Source: DASZRZ01 sp963732925
GTDB lineage: Bacteria; Acidobacteriota; Terriglobia; Terriglobales; Acidobacteriaceae
Reading direction: 5' to 3'
Assembly (NCBI GenBank): GCA_963732925.1
Contig: CAVTBJ010000002.1
Location: forward strand, 1 to 64,000
DNA: 64,000 bases
Shown: in pieces, positions 51,908 through 61,982 of the stretch
Layout of the letters: every line of letters starts with the position of its first letter
How positions within the stretch are numbered: the first letter of the stretch is position 1
Translations under genes and position numbers: made by a program
The notes under the pieces: model-generated
Seen by the model: the letters and a program-made list of their open reading frames with translations, nothing else
What the model was told of the DNA's origin: nothing
The model's database searches: none

Positions 51908-52612
51908 CTAGAGATGGGTGATATCCTCCTCTTCCCGCCTGGCTTCCGTCGTCGATAAATATCTCCGCAGAACGCTGCGCGCCAAATCCTGTCCCGCGAC
52001 CCCGAAGGCGATAGCGAGCCCCAGCATGACTGCCCCAAAAAAGATGCTGAATGCGATCAGCACAGTCCGGTTGGCGAGTGCAATCTGCTCCAGTGCCATG
52101 GTGATGGTCAGCAGGACCACCAGAAGGCGCACAAACCAGCTCAGCAGCCCGGCAAAGGGAAGGTCGGCGTTGACCGCTGCCAACAACGCCCCCCGGCCAA
52201 GAAAATTGGCCAGCAGGAATCCCAGGAACAGAATCAGCACGGCCACAAAAATCTGCGGCAGAAACAGCAGAATGCGCGAGATCTGGTCCTGCAAGGCGGC
52301 CACTCCCAGGGCATTGATCCCCAGAAGGAGAAAAACAACCCAGACGATCCAGAAGGTCAGTTGCGCGACCAGATCCACCGGTTCCGGCAGGGCGGCATCG
52401 CGCAATAGCTTCGCCGTTCCGGCGCTTTCGGAAAGAGTATTGAAGCGGGCCAGGGCCAAACCTCGGCGCACGATGGCCTTGGCAATCACCGCGATCAGCC
52501 ATCCCACCGCAAACAGAATCAGCATGACCAGCAGGCGTGGTAGAAAATCCTCCAGCGCCGCCGAGAAACGGGCAAACATCTGGCTGAAGCTATGAACGAT
52601 TGCGTTCGCCAT
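51908..52612 (-). CDS. conserved TM-helix protein, mechanosensitive-channel-like
   Basis: This is an integral membrane protein of 234 residues with five or six TM segments. LPRLLVMLILFAVGWLIAVI and FLPQIFVAVLILFLGFLLAN are amphipathic Gly-spaced helices of the TM_helix family related to MscS-type channels. The later beta domain of MscS is absent. The start overlaps the stop of the glycosyltransferase gene by one base. In an operon with trehalose synthase and an osmolyte-type glycosyltransferase, a role in osmotic adjustment is plausible. It could instead be a structural partner. Confidence 0.78.
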   Translation of the reverse strand: MANAIVHSFSQMFARFSAALEDFLPRLLVMLILFAVGWLIAVIAKAIVRRGLALARFNTLSESAGTAKLLRDAALPEPVDLVAQLTFWIVWVVFLLLGINALGVAALQDQISRILLFLPQIFVAVLILFLGFLLANFLGRGALLAAVNADLPFAGLLSWFVRLLVVLLTITMALEQIALANRTVLIAFSIFFGAVMLGLAIAFGVAGQDLARSVLRRYLSTTEARREEEDITHL

Positions 52613-53928
52613 TATTGCGCTCCCTTCTCCATCTTCCAGAGCTCAATCAGGTAGGGTTTCAGGCGCTCGAAGGCCTGGGAGAGCTCCTCCAGGCGTCCCT
52701 CCACCTCCTGCGGCGTGTCCCGCTCGGTATCGGCTACGAACGAGAAGATGCGGCCGCGGTAGAGCGGCAGCAGCGCCTGCAGAAGATGGTCCCGATTGAG
52801 GATCCGGTGATGGTACGAAGCGGCAAACTCATACACGACCCGAACCCATAATTCGTCCGGGAAGCGAAACGCCGCGTCTCCGATACGGGCAATCTCCTGC
52901 ACGCCCTGCCACGTCTCCGCGGTCAGGACTCGCTCCAGAATCTCGCCCAGTTGCCCGACGCCCAGGCGGAATGCCTGCAGCAGACGCTTGCGGCTGATCC
53001 GCACCGGCTGCAGCGCCACGCTGTATTCAAAACCGAACGTCGGCAGAGCCGAACTGCCGTTCCGCTCGATCCACGAGGATTCGTTCACTTCAAGTCCCTG
53101 CAGAAGTGACCCCAGGGTATCCTGCAGCACCTGCACCAGGTCGCTCTCCTGCTGATGCGAGCGGTAAATCCGCGGTCCCAGAAACGACTGGCATATGCGG
53201 TAGTTGTTGATCACCGCGGTGGTGAGCAATCCCAGTCCCAGGCCGGCATTGCAGCAGGGACCGTGCCCGGGACCGCCGTTCACGATGTAGGAGACCAAGC
53301 GGCGGGAAAAGGCAAACTCCCCGCTCACCGGCTCCTGCACGCGCACTCCATAGATGGCCCGGAAGACGGGGGCCACCAGGTTCTTGATCAGCAGGCCCTC
53401 GTATTTATGGCGATGGAAGATGGGCGCGACGAAATCGAATTCCTCGCGCCGGACTGGCCGTGCCAGGCTCTCGATCCATTCCGGAGTAATACTTTCCAGA
53501 TCGGGAGAAACCACCGCGCAGACTTTTGCCCGTAAAAGATCAGCCGCCGTGAGAAGCAATTCCATTGCCGCCGCCGAACCCCGGGCGCCCTCATAACTGG
53601 TGGTGATGCGGTGCATCGTGCGCAGGGGGTTGGCGGAAAGAAAGCCGCGAAAATCGGTGATGGCGGCATCCCGCGCCAGCTCCGGCGTTCCGTCCTGCGA
53701 ACCCCCGTCGGCACTGAGAAGCGCCGCACGGTCCCGGGGAAAATACTTCACCAGTCCCAGTTGCAGCGCATTGAGCACGCGGGCGATGGTTGCGCGGTTG
53801 TTGAGAGTGGGAACGAAAACAAGGATGTCCACTTCTCCCACCGCGGTCAGTTGCCGCAAGAAGTCCTCGGGGAGCCGGAACTCGCGCTCGGGCTTGAACG
53901 GCTCTGCGGCGACAGTGGCAGGGGTCAC
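52612..53928 (-). CDS. GT-A glycosyltransferase, glucosylglycerate/mannosylglycerate synthase-like
   Basis: This is a family-2-fold glycosyltransferase of 438 residues. The nucleotide-binding strand is ILVFVPTLNNRATIARVL, followed by LSADGGSQDGTPELA. The acceptor region contains CAVVSPDLESITPEWIE, where the metal-binding D-x-D is replaced by SPDLES. A long helical C-terminus (VYEFAASYHHRILNRDHLLQ, LLPLYRGRIFSFV) resembles glucosylglycerate and mannosylglycerate synthases. It begins with GTG overlapping the trehalose synthase stop (GTGA). Synthesis of a glycosylglycerate-type compatible solute is the best guess. Product and donor need testing. Confidence 0.7.
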   Translation of the reverse strand: MTPATVAAEPFKPEREFRLPEDFLRQLTAVGEVDILVFVPTLNNRATIARVLNALQLGLVKYFPRDRAALLSADGGSQDGTPELARDAAITDFRGFLSANPLRTMHRITTSYEGARGSAAAMELLLTAADLLRAKVCAVVSPDLESITPEWIESLARPVRREEFDFVAPIFHRHKYEGLLIKNLVAPVFRAIYGVRVQEPVSGEFAFSRRLVSYIVNGGPGHGPCCNAGLGLGLLTTAVINNYRICQSFLGPRIYRSHQQESDLVQVLQDTLGSLLQGLEVNESSWIERNGSSALPTFGFEYSVALQPVRISRKRLLQAFRLGVGQLGEILERVLTAETWQGVQEIARIGDAAFRFPDELWVRVVYEFAASYHHRILNRDHLLQALLPLYRGRIFSFVADTERDTPQEVEGRLEELSQAFERLKPYLIELWKMEKGAQ

Positions 53929-55598
53929 AGCCCGAAGCCTCCAAAACGGCGCAGGCGAAACCAGTAGAACTGGTAGGGACCCAGAGTCAGTCCATAGGGC
54001 GCGGTCCCGATCGGGGGGAAAGGATTGCCTCCGAACATTTCGATCGGGATCGATCCCGCATAGGGCTGCAGATCCAGTTCGGTGGACAGCGCCGAGCTGC
54101 AGAGATTATTGACGATCAGAACCCGCTCGCCGCGAAACTCCCGCACATACGACAGAACACTGTGATGCGCCGGTGCCAGAAACTCCAGCGAGCCGCGGCT
54201 GAACACTTTGCTGGAGCGGCGAAGCAGCAGGATCTGCCCGGTCCAGGCCAACAGCGAGTGCCGCGAACGCCGCTGCGATTCCACATTTACCGCCGGGTAA
54301 CCGTACACGGCGTTGCCGATGGGAGGAGAATAAAGCTGCTCCGGATCCGCCGAGGAGAATCCGGCATTGCGCCCGGGACTCCACTGCATGGGCGTGCGCA
54401 CGCCGTTGCGGTCGCCAAGATAAACGTTGTCCCCCATGCCAATCTCATCGCCGTAGTACAGAATCGGGCTTCCCGGGAGGGAAAATAGAATACTACTCAT
54501 CAGCTCGATTCTGCGCCGGTCATTCTCCATCAAAGGAGCCAGGCGGCGGCGAATGCCCAGGTTTAGGCGCGCGAGCTCGTCCTTGGCATACTCGTCATAG
54601 ATATAGTCCCGCTCCTCGTCGGTCACCATTTCCAGCGTAAGCTCGTCGTGGTTGCGCAAAAACAGGCCCCACTGGCAACTATCGGGGATGGTGGGCGTTT
54701 GCCGCAGAATGTCGATGATGGGCTTGCGATCCTCCAGCCGCACCGCCATAAACATGCGCGGCATCAGCGGGAAGTGAAACGCCATATGGCATTCGTCGCC
54801 GTCCCCAAAATAGGGGCGCACGTCCGGTGGCCACTGGTTGGCCTCCGCCAGCAGCATCTTGCCCGGAAACTCCTGATCCATTCTGCCGCGCAGGAACTTT
54901 AAAACAGAGTGGGTTTCCGGCAGGTTCTCGCAGGACGTGCCCTCGCGCTCCACCAGATAGGGCACGGCATCGAGCCGGAAGCCGTCCACACCTATCTCCA
55001 GCCAGAAGCGCATCACTTTCCAGACCTCTTCCAGCACCTCGGGATTGTCGAAGTTCAGGTCGGGCTGGTGGCTGAAAAAACGGTGCCAGTAGTAGGAGCG
55101 CGATACCGGGTCCCACGCCCAGTTGGAAAGCTCGGTGTCCAGAAAAATGATTCTCGCCTGCTGGTAGCGATCGACGGTGTCGCTCCACACGTACCAGTCG
55201 CGTTTCGGGTTGTCCCGTGAACTGCGTGACTCCTGAAACCATGCGTGCTGGTCCGAAGTGTGATTCAGCACCAGTTCGGTTATCACCCGCAGGCCGCGCG
55301 TGTGCGCCTCGTTCAGAAACGTCCGGAAGTCGTCGAGGTTTCCATAGTTGGAATGAATGTTGAGATAGTCGGAGATGTCATATCCATCGTCCCTGAGGGG
55401 GGAGGGATAAAACGGCAGCAGCCAGATGGCGGTGATCCCCAGCTCCTGAAGATAATCCAGCTTCTGCGTCAGCCCGCGAAAGTCGCCAATGCCGTCGGCA
55501 TTGGAATCGTGGAAGGCGCGCACGTGCAACTCATAAATAATGGCGTCCTTGTACCAGAGAACGTCGGGTTCGGGCTGTTGACGTTGCACAGGAGGCAT
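53925..55598 (-). CDS. treS: trehalose synthase (maltose alpha-D-glucosyltransferase), GH13
   Basis: This enzyme interconverts maltose and trehalose; about 557 residues. GH13 blocks are in order: DGIGDFRGLTQKLDYLQELG, VITELVLNHTSDQH, the nucleophile Asp in GVDGFRLDAVPYL, the acid/base Glu in MLLAEANQWP, and FLRNHDELTLEM. The TreS-type B domain with DNPKRDWYVWSD is present. No maltokinase domain is fused. ATG 55598 is chosen; a GTG at 55625 is possible. It is the first gene of a coupled operon with a glycosylglycerate-type transferase and a channel-like protein, and is divergent from acs. Confidence 0.92.
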   Translation of the reverse strand: MPPVQRQQPEPDVLWYKDAIIYELHVRAFHDSNADGIGDFRGLTQKLDYLQELGITAIWLLPFYPSPLRDDGYDISDYLNIHSNYGNLDDFRTFLNEAHTRGLRVITELVLNHTSDQHAWFQESRSSRDNPKRDWYVWSDTVDRYQQARIIFLDTELSNWAWDPVSRSYYWHRFFSHQPDLNFDNPEVLEEVWKVMRFWLEIGVDGFRLDAVPYLVEREGTSCENLPETHSVLKFLRGRMDQEFPGKMLLAEANQWPPDVRPYFGDGDECHMAFHFPLMPRMFMAVRLEDRKPIIDILRQTPTIPDSCQWGLFLRNHDELTLEMVTDEERDYIYDEYAKDELARLNLGIRRRLAPLMENDRRRIELMSSILFSLPGSPILYYGDEIGMGDNVYLGDRNGVRTPMQWSPGRNAGFSSADPEQLYSPPIGNAVYGYPAVNVESQRRSRHSLLAWTGQILLLRRSSKVFSRGSLEFLAPAHHSVLSYVREFRGERVLIVNNLCSSALSTELDLQPYAGSIPIEMFGGNPFPPIGTAPYGLTLGPYQFYWFRLRRFGGFGL

Positions 55599-55942
55599 AG
55601 CAAGCGATCGGGCCTGGAACGCCACTGTTGGCCCATTCGCATTTTACCTGTCCCGGGAAAGAAAATCTGACCCGGAATAGAGCTAGTCAGGAGAGCGGGT
55701 GGCTTTCATCCGCGAGTCTGGCCGCGGCCAAGCGCCAGAGGCGCTGCGCGATCATGAAGCTCGTGTGTCCCCGCATGAGCTGCTCGGTGGCTGCAATGAT
55801 GGAATCCCCGGAGGTTCGGGGGAGGCTCCAGGACCCGGCGTCGCCGCGCTTTATGGGCAGGCGATGCTGGTATATTGGACGACTGTTTCCGCGGCGTGAG
55901 CTTTTGTGGCGGCGCTGCATGATTCCTCAAGGGGGAGAAGGC
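55599..55942. other. 344 bp divergent intergenic region
   Basis: This should contain the divergent promoters of treS (-) and acs (+). The acs reading frame stays open upstream for another 105 codons, but without family similarity. I see no clear promoter, repeat or RNA. Confidence 0.4.
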
Positions 55943-57913
55943 ATGGCGCAACCGGACGCGACGTTCGAAAAGCAAGGCATCGACTCGGTACTTCAGGAAC
56001 AGCGAAGGTTCGCCCCTTCCCCCGCATTCAGCGCGCAGGCCCACGTCAAGAGCATGGAGGAATACGAGCACCTCTACCGCGAGGCCGCCGGCAATCCGGA
56101 AGCCTTCTGGGGCAGGATTGCCTCCGAGCTGCACTGGTTCAAGCCCTGGGACAAGGTCCTGGAATGGAACGCGCCCTGGGCAAAGTGGTTTACCGGCGGC
56201 GAGAGCAACATTTCCTATAACTGCCTCGATCGAAACGTCGCCAGCGGCCGCGCCAGCAAGATCGCGCTGCTTTGGGAGGGTGAGCCGGGCGATCTGCGCA
56301 CCCTGACCTATTCGCAACTGCTCACCGAAGTCAGCAAGTTCGCCAACGTCCTGAAATCCCTGGGCGTGAAAAAGGGAGACCGGGTCGCCATCTACATGGG
56401 CATGACTCCGGAGCTGCCCATTGCCATGCTGGCCTGCGCACGCATCGGGGCGCCGCACTCCATCATCTTCGGAGGATTCTCCGCCCATGCCCTGATCGAC
56501 CGCATTATCGACTCCCAGGCGGTTGCCGTCATCACCCAGGACGCTGCCTGGCGGCGGGGCAACGAACTGAAGCTAAAGCCTGCCGTGGATGAGGCGCTGG
56601 CGGCCTGCCCCAGCGTGCGCAATGTAGTGGTCTACCAGCGGACCGGCAGCTCAGTCGAGATGAAGCCCGGACGCGACCACTGGTGGCATGAACTCATGGC
56701 CAGCGCCTCCAGTGAATGCCCGGCCGAACCGCTCGACGCCGAGCATCCCCTCTACATCCTCTACACCTCGGGCACGACCGGCAAACCCAAGGGTGTGGTG
56801 CACACCACCGGCGGCTACTCCGTCGGCACCTATCTCACAACCAAGTGGGTCTTCGACCTGAAAGAGAACGACATCTACTGGTGTACCGCCGATATCGGCT
56901 GGGTCACCGGCCACAGCTACATTGTTTACGGGCCGCTGCAGAATGGCGCGACCTCGCTGATGTACGAAGGCGCGCCCAATCATCCCGAGCCCGACCGCTT
57001 CTGGAGCATCGTGGAGCGCCACAAAGTCACTGTCTTTTACACCGCGCCCACGGCGATCCGCACCTTCACCCGCTGGGGCAACGAGTGGCCCAAACGGCAT
57101 GACCTGGGCAGCCTGCGCCTGCTGGGAACCGTGGGCGAGCCCATCAATCCCGAGGCCTGGATGTGGTACCGCGAAGTGATTGGCGGCAATCGCTGCCCCA
57201 TCGTGGATACCTGGTGGCAGACCGAAACCGGCATGATCATGATCGCACCGCTCCCGGGAGCGGTTCCTACCAAGCCAGGTTCGGCAACCCTGCCCCTGCC
57301 CGGCGTTGTCGCCGAAGTGGTCACCATGGAGGGCAAGCCTGTGCCCGAGGGTTCCGGTGGCTACCTGGTCATCCGCCAACCATGGCCCGCCATGCTGCGC
57401 ACCATCTATGGCGACCCCGACCGCTACGTGAAGCAGTACTGGTCGCAGATTCCCGGCTCTTACTTCACCGGCGACGGCGCGCGCAAGGACCAGGACGGCT
57501 ACTTCTGGATCATGGGCCGCGTCGACGATGTCATCAACGTCTCCGGGCACCGCCTCAGCACCATGGAAGTCGAATCCGCGCTGGTGGCACATCCCAAGGT
57601 GGCCGAGGCTGCCGTAGTAGGCCGTCCCGACGAGGTCAAAGGCCAGGCTATTGCCGCGTTCGTCACCCTGGAGGGTGGACAGCAGCCCACTCCCGCTCTG
57701 AAAGAGGAATTGAAAGCCTGGGTGGCCAAGGAAATCGGCGCGCTCGCCCGCCCCGACGATATCCGCTTCTCGGACGTGCTGCCCAAAACCCGCAGCGGCA
57801 AGATCATGCGTCGCCTGCTGCGCGAAGTGGCCGCGGGAGGAGATGTAAAAGGGGATGTGACCACGCTGGAGGATTTGAGCGTGATCGCCAAACTGCGCCA
57901 GGGAGAAGAATAG
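55943..57913 (+). CDS. acs: acetyl-coenzyme A synthetase
   Basis: This AMP-forming enzyme makes acetyl-CoA from acetate; 656 residues, the normal length. The N-terminal domain includes WFTGGESNISYNCLDR. The P-loop-like motif is ILYTSGTTGKPKGVVH, TADIGWVTGHSYIVYGPL is typical of Acs, DTWWQTETGM is the adenylation motif, and PKTRSGKIMRRLLR contains the catalytic/acetylatable lysine. The ATG at 55943 is fixed by GGGGGAGAAGG directly upstream. A downstream GIY-YIG gene follows after 20 bp but is functionally unrelated. Confidence 0.96.
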   Translation: MAQPDATFEKQGIDSVLQEQRRFAPSPAFSAQAHVKSMEEYEHLYREAAGNPEAFWGRIASELHWFKPWDKVLEWNAPWAKWFTGGESNISYNCLDRNVASGRASKIALLWEGEPGDLRTLTYSQLLTEVSKFANVLKSLGVKKGDRVAIYMGMTPELPIAMLACARIGAPHSIIFGGFSAHALIDRIIDSQAVAVITQDAAWRRGNELKLKPAVDEALAACPSVRNVVVYQRTGSSVEMKPGRDHWWHELMASASSECPAEPLDAEHPLYILYTSGTTGKPKGVVHTTGGYSVGTYLTTKWVFDLKENDIYWCTADIGWVTGHSYIVYGPLQNGATSLMYEGAPNHPEPDRFWSIVERHKVTVFYTAPTAIRTFTRWGNEWPKRHDLGSLRLLGTVGEPINPEAWMWYREVIGGNRCPIVDTWWQTETGMIMIAPLPGAVPTKPGSATLPLPGVVAEVVTMEGKPVPEGSGGYLVIRQPWPAMLRTIYGDPDRYVKQYWSQIPGSYFTGDGARKDQDGYFWIMGRVDDVINVSGHRLSTMEVESALVAHPKVAEAAVVGRPDEVKGQAIAAFVTLEGGQQPTPALKEELKAWVAKEIGALARPDDIRFSDVLPKTRSGKIMRRLLREVAAGGDVKGDVTTLEDLSVIAKLRQGEE

Positions 57914-57933
57914 GAGCAGACCCGAAGATACGA

Positions 57934-58809
57934 ATGATGCCTATGCTGGAAAAACCTAAATTGGATGTTTTCTGCATCGACGGCACGCCTGACGGAGTTC
58001 GGGTTATCAGCAACTTCAACTGGTCAGGTCAGTGCATCGTCTGTTCCCGAAGCGCTTATGAGAGGGCACCAAGTCGCAAGGAATTTGATGTTCCTGGCGT
58101 ATATTTGTTGATTGGGCCGCCCAGTCCGGATCGCCCACGTGTTTACATCGGCGAGGGAGATACTGTCAGGGGTCGCCTTAGAGCCCACACAAAATCCAAG
58201 CTCTTCTGGCAAACACTGGTTCTATTCACGAGGGTTCCATCCCCGCTCGGCAAGACCCAAATTCAATACTTGGAATCACGGCTGTGCAAGTTGGCAAAAG
58301 CAGCGAGCAAATGCACCCTTGACAATGAGAACGGGCCGGCTCTCCCCTCAATGTCAGAAGCGGATATCGTGCAAGCGGAATCTTTTCTCGGGCAATTAGT
58401 GTTCATTCTGACTGCCCTGGGGTGGGACTACTTCTGGATTGAGAGCCAACCGTCGGCTGACGGCAATCATACAAATATACCGCCGAGACCATCCATAGTC
58501 GCGCCCCCACATTTGGAGGGTGTACTGCAGGAGCTAAGAGACTTCTGCACAGGCTTTCCTGATGTGGAGTTTTACTCGACTACCACTCAATTTCGAGCGG
58601 CGGGTCCGAAACGCGTGTTCGCGACTTTTTCTTGTACTCGAAAAGGACTACGAGGGCGCCTCCGACTAGGGAATTACGACCCAAGTGGATTGGTGTTTCG
58701 ACGATTGCACAAGGACTCCGCCACGATCGCCATTAATCTCGCCGCGGGCGAAAAGCTTTCAGGCTCCCTCAAAGATGCACTTCGCGCAGCTTACGAACTC
58801 AATAAGTAA
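57934..58809 (+). CDS. GIY-YIG nuclease-family protein with unknown C-terminal domain
   Basis: This is a 291-residue protein. Residues around 50-80 match the GIY-YIG core: GVYLLIGP, then VYIGEGDTVRGRLRAH, with the Arg and possible catalytic Tyr in place. The C-terminal third (GPKRVFATFSCTRKGLRGRL and LAAGEKLSGSLKDAL) resembles small nucleic-acid-associated domains but I cannot name it with confidence. It is visibly more AT-rich than its neighbours and sits just downstream of acs without a strong Shine-Dalgarno sequence, which points to an acquired accessory gene. A role in DNA processing or defence is possible but unsupported. Confidence 0.7.
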   Translation: MMPMLEKPKLDVFCIDGTPDGVRVISNFNWSGQCIVCSRSAYERAPSRKEFDVPGVYLLIGPPSPDRPRVYIGEGDTVRGRLRAHTKSKLFWQTLVLFTRVPSPLGKTQIQYLESRLCKLAKAASKCTLDNENGPALPSMSEADIVQAESFLGQLVFILTALGWDYFWIESQPSADGNHTNIPPRPSIVAPPHLEGVLQELRDFCTGFPDVEFYSTTTQFRAAGPKRVFATFSCTRKGLRGRLRLGNYDPSGLVFRRLHKDSATIAINLAAGEKLSGSLKDALRAAYELNK

Positions 58810-58850
58810 TACGAAGCAATGCACGAACAAAAATCTTAGAAAGGTTGTGC

Positions 58851-59054
58851 CTAGGTCTTTGTTGCCTTCATGCTGTCACTGATCATCACGCCGCCGCGGG
58901 CGTAGCTCTCGGCGTCGATGTCCACAAAGGCAACCATAACGCGGTCCTTGCCCACGTTGCCCTCTTCGGAAATGGCTTCTGTGATCCGCTCCGCCATGCG
59001 GCGCTTCTGCTCCGGCGTGCGGCCCTTTACCAGTGTAATCAGTACATGTGGCAT
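58851..59054 (-). CDS. 4-oxalocrotonate tautomerase-family protein
   Basis: This is a 67-residue tautomerase-fold protein. After Met removal the catalytic Pro1 is exposed (MPHVLITLVKG), followed by KGRTPEQKRRMAERITEAI, as in 4-OT, where Arg11 aids catalysis. GNVGKDRVMVAFVDID forms the second strand. Small members isomerise dienols and unsaturated keto acids; the substrate here is unknown. The triple 13 bp repeat at 59073-59112 lies immediately upstream of the start. It follows ndk on the same strand at 214 bp. Confidence 0.85.
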   Translation of the reverse strand: MPHVLITLVKGRTPEQKRRMAERITEAISEEGNVGKDRVMVAFVDIDAESYARGGVMISDSMKATKT

Positions 59055-59072
59055 GAATTCAGGCCCCTCTTT

Positions 59073-59112
59073 GATCTGTAGTTTCCGATCTGTAGTTCCG
59101 ATCTGTAATTCC
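59073..59112. repeat. three tandem copies of a 13 bp unit
   Basis: GATCTGTAGTTTCC (59073-59086), GATCTGTAGTTCC (59087-59099) and GATCTGTAATTCC (59100-59112) follow one another without gaps. They lie 19-58 bp upstream of the tautomerase start, within its promoter or leader. They could be regulator sites or slippage repeats. Confidence 0.8.
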
Positions 59113-59204
59113 CAACGGGTGTTTCTCTGCCTTACAAGCCTGCTGAGCTAATCAGGCCGGTGGCGCAGGCCTTCAGGCCCGCGTTGAATTCCCTGATCCC
59201 AGAG

Positions 59205-59220
59205 AGCGGCTTTCGCCGCT
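59205..59220 (-). other. GNRA-type hairpin between ndk and the tautomerase gene
   Basis: Read on the minus strand, AGCGGC-GAAA-GCCGCT is a perfect 6 bp stem with a GAAA tetraloop. It lies just after ndk in the direction of transcription. No U tract follows, so it is more likely an mRNA-stabilising or processing element than a terminator. Confidence 0.45.
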
Positions 59221-59268
59221 GAAGTACCTCGCACAACGGTGCTCTTGGCCCGTCAGATTCTTCTTGCA

Positions 59269-59694
59269 TTACTTCGCCAGTTCAAATCCGGCGAAGAAAT
59301 AGCTGAGCTCGAAGCGCGCGGTATCCTCGGCATCCGAGCCATGGACGGCATTGTGCTCGATGCTGGCTCCCCACTTCTTGCGCACCGTTCCTTCGGCCGC
59401 GTTGGCGGGATTGGTCGCGCCCATCAGCTCGCGCCAGTCCTTGATGGCATTGCTTTTCTCCAGCGCCATCACTACGATCGGCCCCTGCGACATGAAGTTG
59501 GTCAGGGAATCGAAAAAGGGCTTGCCGGCATGCACCGCATAAAAGCCCTCAGCCTGCCGCTTGGTGATTTCCAGCATCTTGATGCCGAGAAGGCGAAAGC
59601 CTTTGTTTTCCATCATGCTGATGATGTCCCCGACCGCGTTGCGGTTCACGGCGTCGGGCTTGACGATGGCGAGTGTGCGTTCCAGAGTCTTCAT
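59269..59694 (-). CDS. ndk: nucleoside diphosphate kinase
   Basis: This enzyme transfers the gamma-phosphate between nucleoside triphosphates and diphosphates through a phosphohistidine. Length is 141 residues. RTLAIVKPDAVNRNAVGDII is the N-terminal block and NAVHGSDAEDTARFEL contains the catalytic His. It lies downstream of sucCD on the same strand with a 222 bp gap that holds a dispersed-repeat-like sequence. Confidence 0.96.
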   Translation of the reverse strand: MKTLERTLAIVKPDAVNRNAVGDIISMMENKGFRLLGIKMLEITKRQAEGFYAVHAGKPFFDSLTNFMSQGPIVVMALEKSNAIKDWRELMGATNPANAAEGTVRKKWGASIEHNAVHGSDAEDTARFELSYFFAGFELAK

Positions 59695-59786
59695 CGTGTG
59701 TTTATGGAATCCCTTACGTTAATGTAGGTGGCCGCTCTCTGAGGGCCCGCTGCCTGCTTGGCAGCACGCTCAACCAGCGAAAATAA

Positions 59787-59815
59787 GTCATCTTGAACGA
59801 AGCGAAAGATCCCTG
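59787..59815. repeat. relic of a dispersed GAAGCGAA-type intergenic repeat
   Basis: The segment reads GTCATCTTGAACGAAGCGAA followed by AGATCCCTG. It closely resembles a motif (TCATCCTGAGCGAAGCGAAGGAT) that I recall as a common intergenic repeat in several environmental bacterial genomes. Only one copy is found in this window, so the call rests on memory of the motif. Confidence 0.35.
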
Positions 59816-59916
59816 AGCCTACGGTCAATCACAAATGCGGACGGGCTTTCTCCGCGAAAAGCCGCAGCCGGACTTCCGGAGCAGAGCCTTTTGGGGTTTT
59901 TGGCAACCGGGAACGC

Positions 59917-60804
59917 CTACGCTTTGGCTCCCGCCGCCTGCAGCGCCTGCACCATTCTTTCTCCCAGGTCCGCCGGCGACACCACCACGCTGATTCCCGC
60001 GGCATCCAAGGCCTTCATTTTCTCCGCCGCCGTGCCATGCCCCCCGGCAATGATGGCGCCCGCGTGCCCCATGCGCCGTCCCGGAGGCGCGGTCTGTCCG
60101 GCAATAAACGAGACCACCGGTTTCTTTACCTGCCGCTTCACGTACTCCGCCGCCGCCTCTTCCGCGTTCCCGCCGATCTCGCCGATCATGATGATGGCCT
60201 CAGTCTGGCGGTCGCGGTTAAACAGTTCCAGGGCGTCCGTGAAGCTGGTGCCGATAATGGGATCCCCGCCAATTCCGATGGCCGTGGACTGCCCCAGCCC
60301 GCGCAGCGTGAGCTGGTGCACGGCTTCGTAGGTCAGCGTGCCCGAGCGCGAGACAATCCCGATGGAGCCTTCCCGGTGAATGTGTCCGGGCATGATGCCG
60401 ATCTTGCACTTGCCGGGCGAGATAATGCCCGGGCAGTTAGGACCAATGAGCCGGGAACGGCGCGTCTGCAGAAACTCCCAGGCGCGCACCATGTCCAGCG
60501 CGGGAATGCCCTCGGTGATGCACACAATCAGTTCGATCTCGGCGTCGGCGGCCTCCATAATGGCGTCGGCCGCGGCTGGCGGGGGCACAAAGATCATGCT
60601 GGCATCGGCGCCGGTCTTGTCCACCGCCTCCTGCACCGTGTTGAACACCGGCCAGCCTTCGTGTGTGGTGCCCCCCTTGCCCGGAGTAACTCCTCCGACA
60701 ATCTTCGTCCCATAGGCGGCACAGGCTTTGGCGTGGAAGGTTCCTTCGCGTCCTGTAAGGCCCTGCACGATCACTTTTGTGTTCTGGTCAACCAGTATGC
60801 TCAT
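59917..60804 (-). CDS. sucD: succinyl-CoA synthetase alpha subunit
   Basis: This is the CoA-binding and phosphohistidine-carrying subunit; 295 residues. LVDQNTKVIVQGLTGREGTF is the N-terminal block, GPNCPGIISPGKCKIGIMPG the CoA-ligase signature, and GRRMGHAGAIIAGG contains the phosphorylated His. It starts 2 bp after the sucC stop, so the two subunits are coupled. In the citric acid cycle it interconverts succinyl-CoA and succinate with nucleotide phosphorylation. Confidence 0.97.
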   Translation of the reverse strand: MSILVDQNTKVIVQGLTGREGTFHAKACAAYGTKIVGGVTPGKGGTTHEGWPVFNTVQEAVDKTGADASMIFVPPPAAADAIMEAADAEIELIVCITEGIPALDMVRAWEFLQTRRSRLIGPNCPGIISPGKCKIGIMPGHIHREGSIGIVSRSGTLTYEAVHQLTLRGLGQSTAIGIGGDPIIGTSFTDALELFNRDRQTEAIIMIGEIGGNAEEAAAEYVKRQVKKPVVSFIAGQTAPPGRRMGHAGAIIAGGHGTAAEKMKALDAAGISVVVSPADLGERMVQALQAAGAKA

Positions 60805-60806
60805 GA

Positions 60807-61982
<1,176 letters not shown>

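Noticed and set aside
55628..55942. N-terminal extension of acetyl-CoA synthetase by 105 residues
   Set aside because: The extension has no Acs similarity, while the ATG at 55943 has a strong Shine-Dalgarno sequence and gives the standard length.
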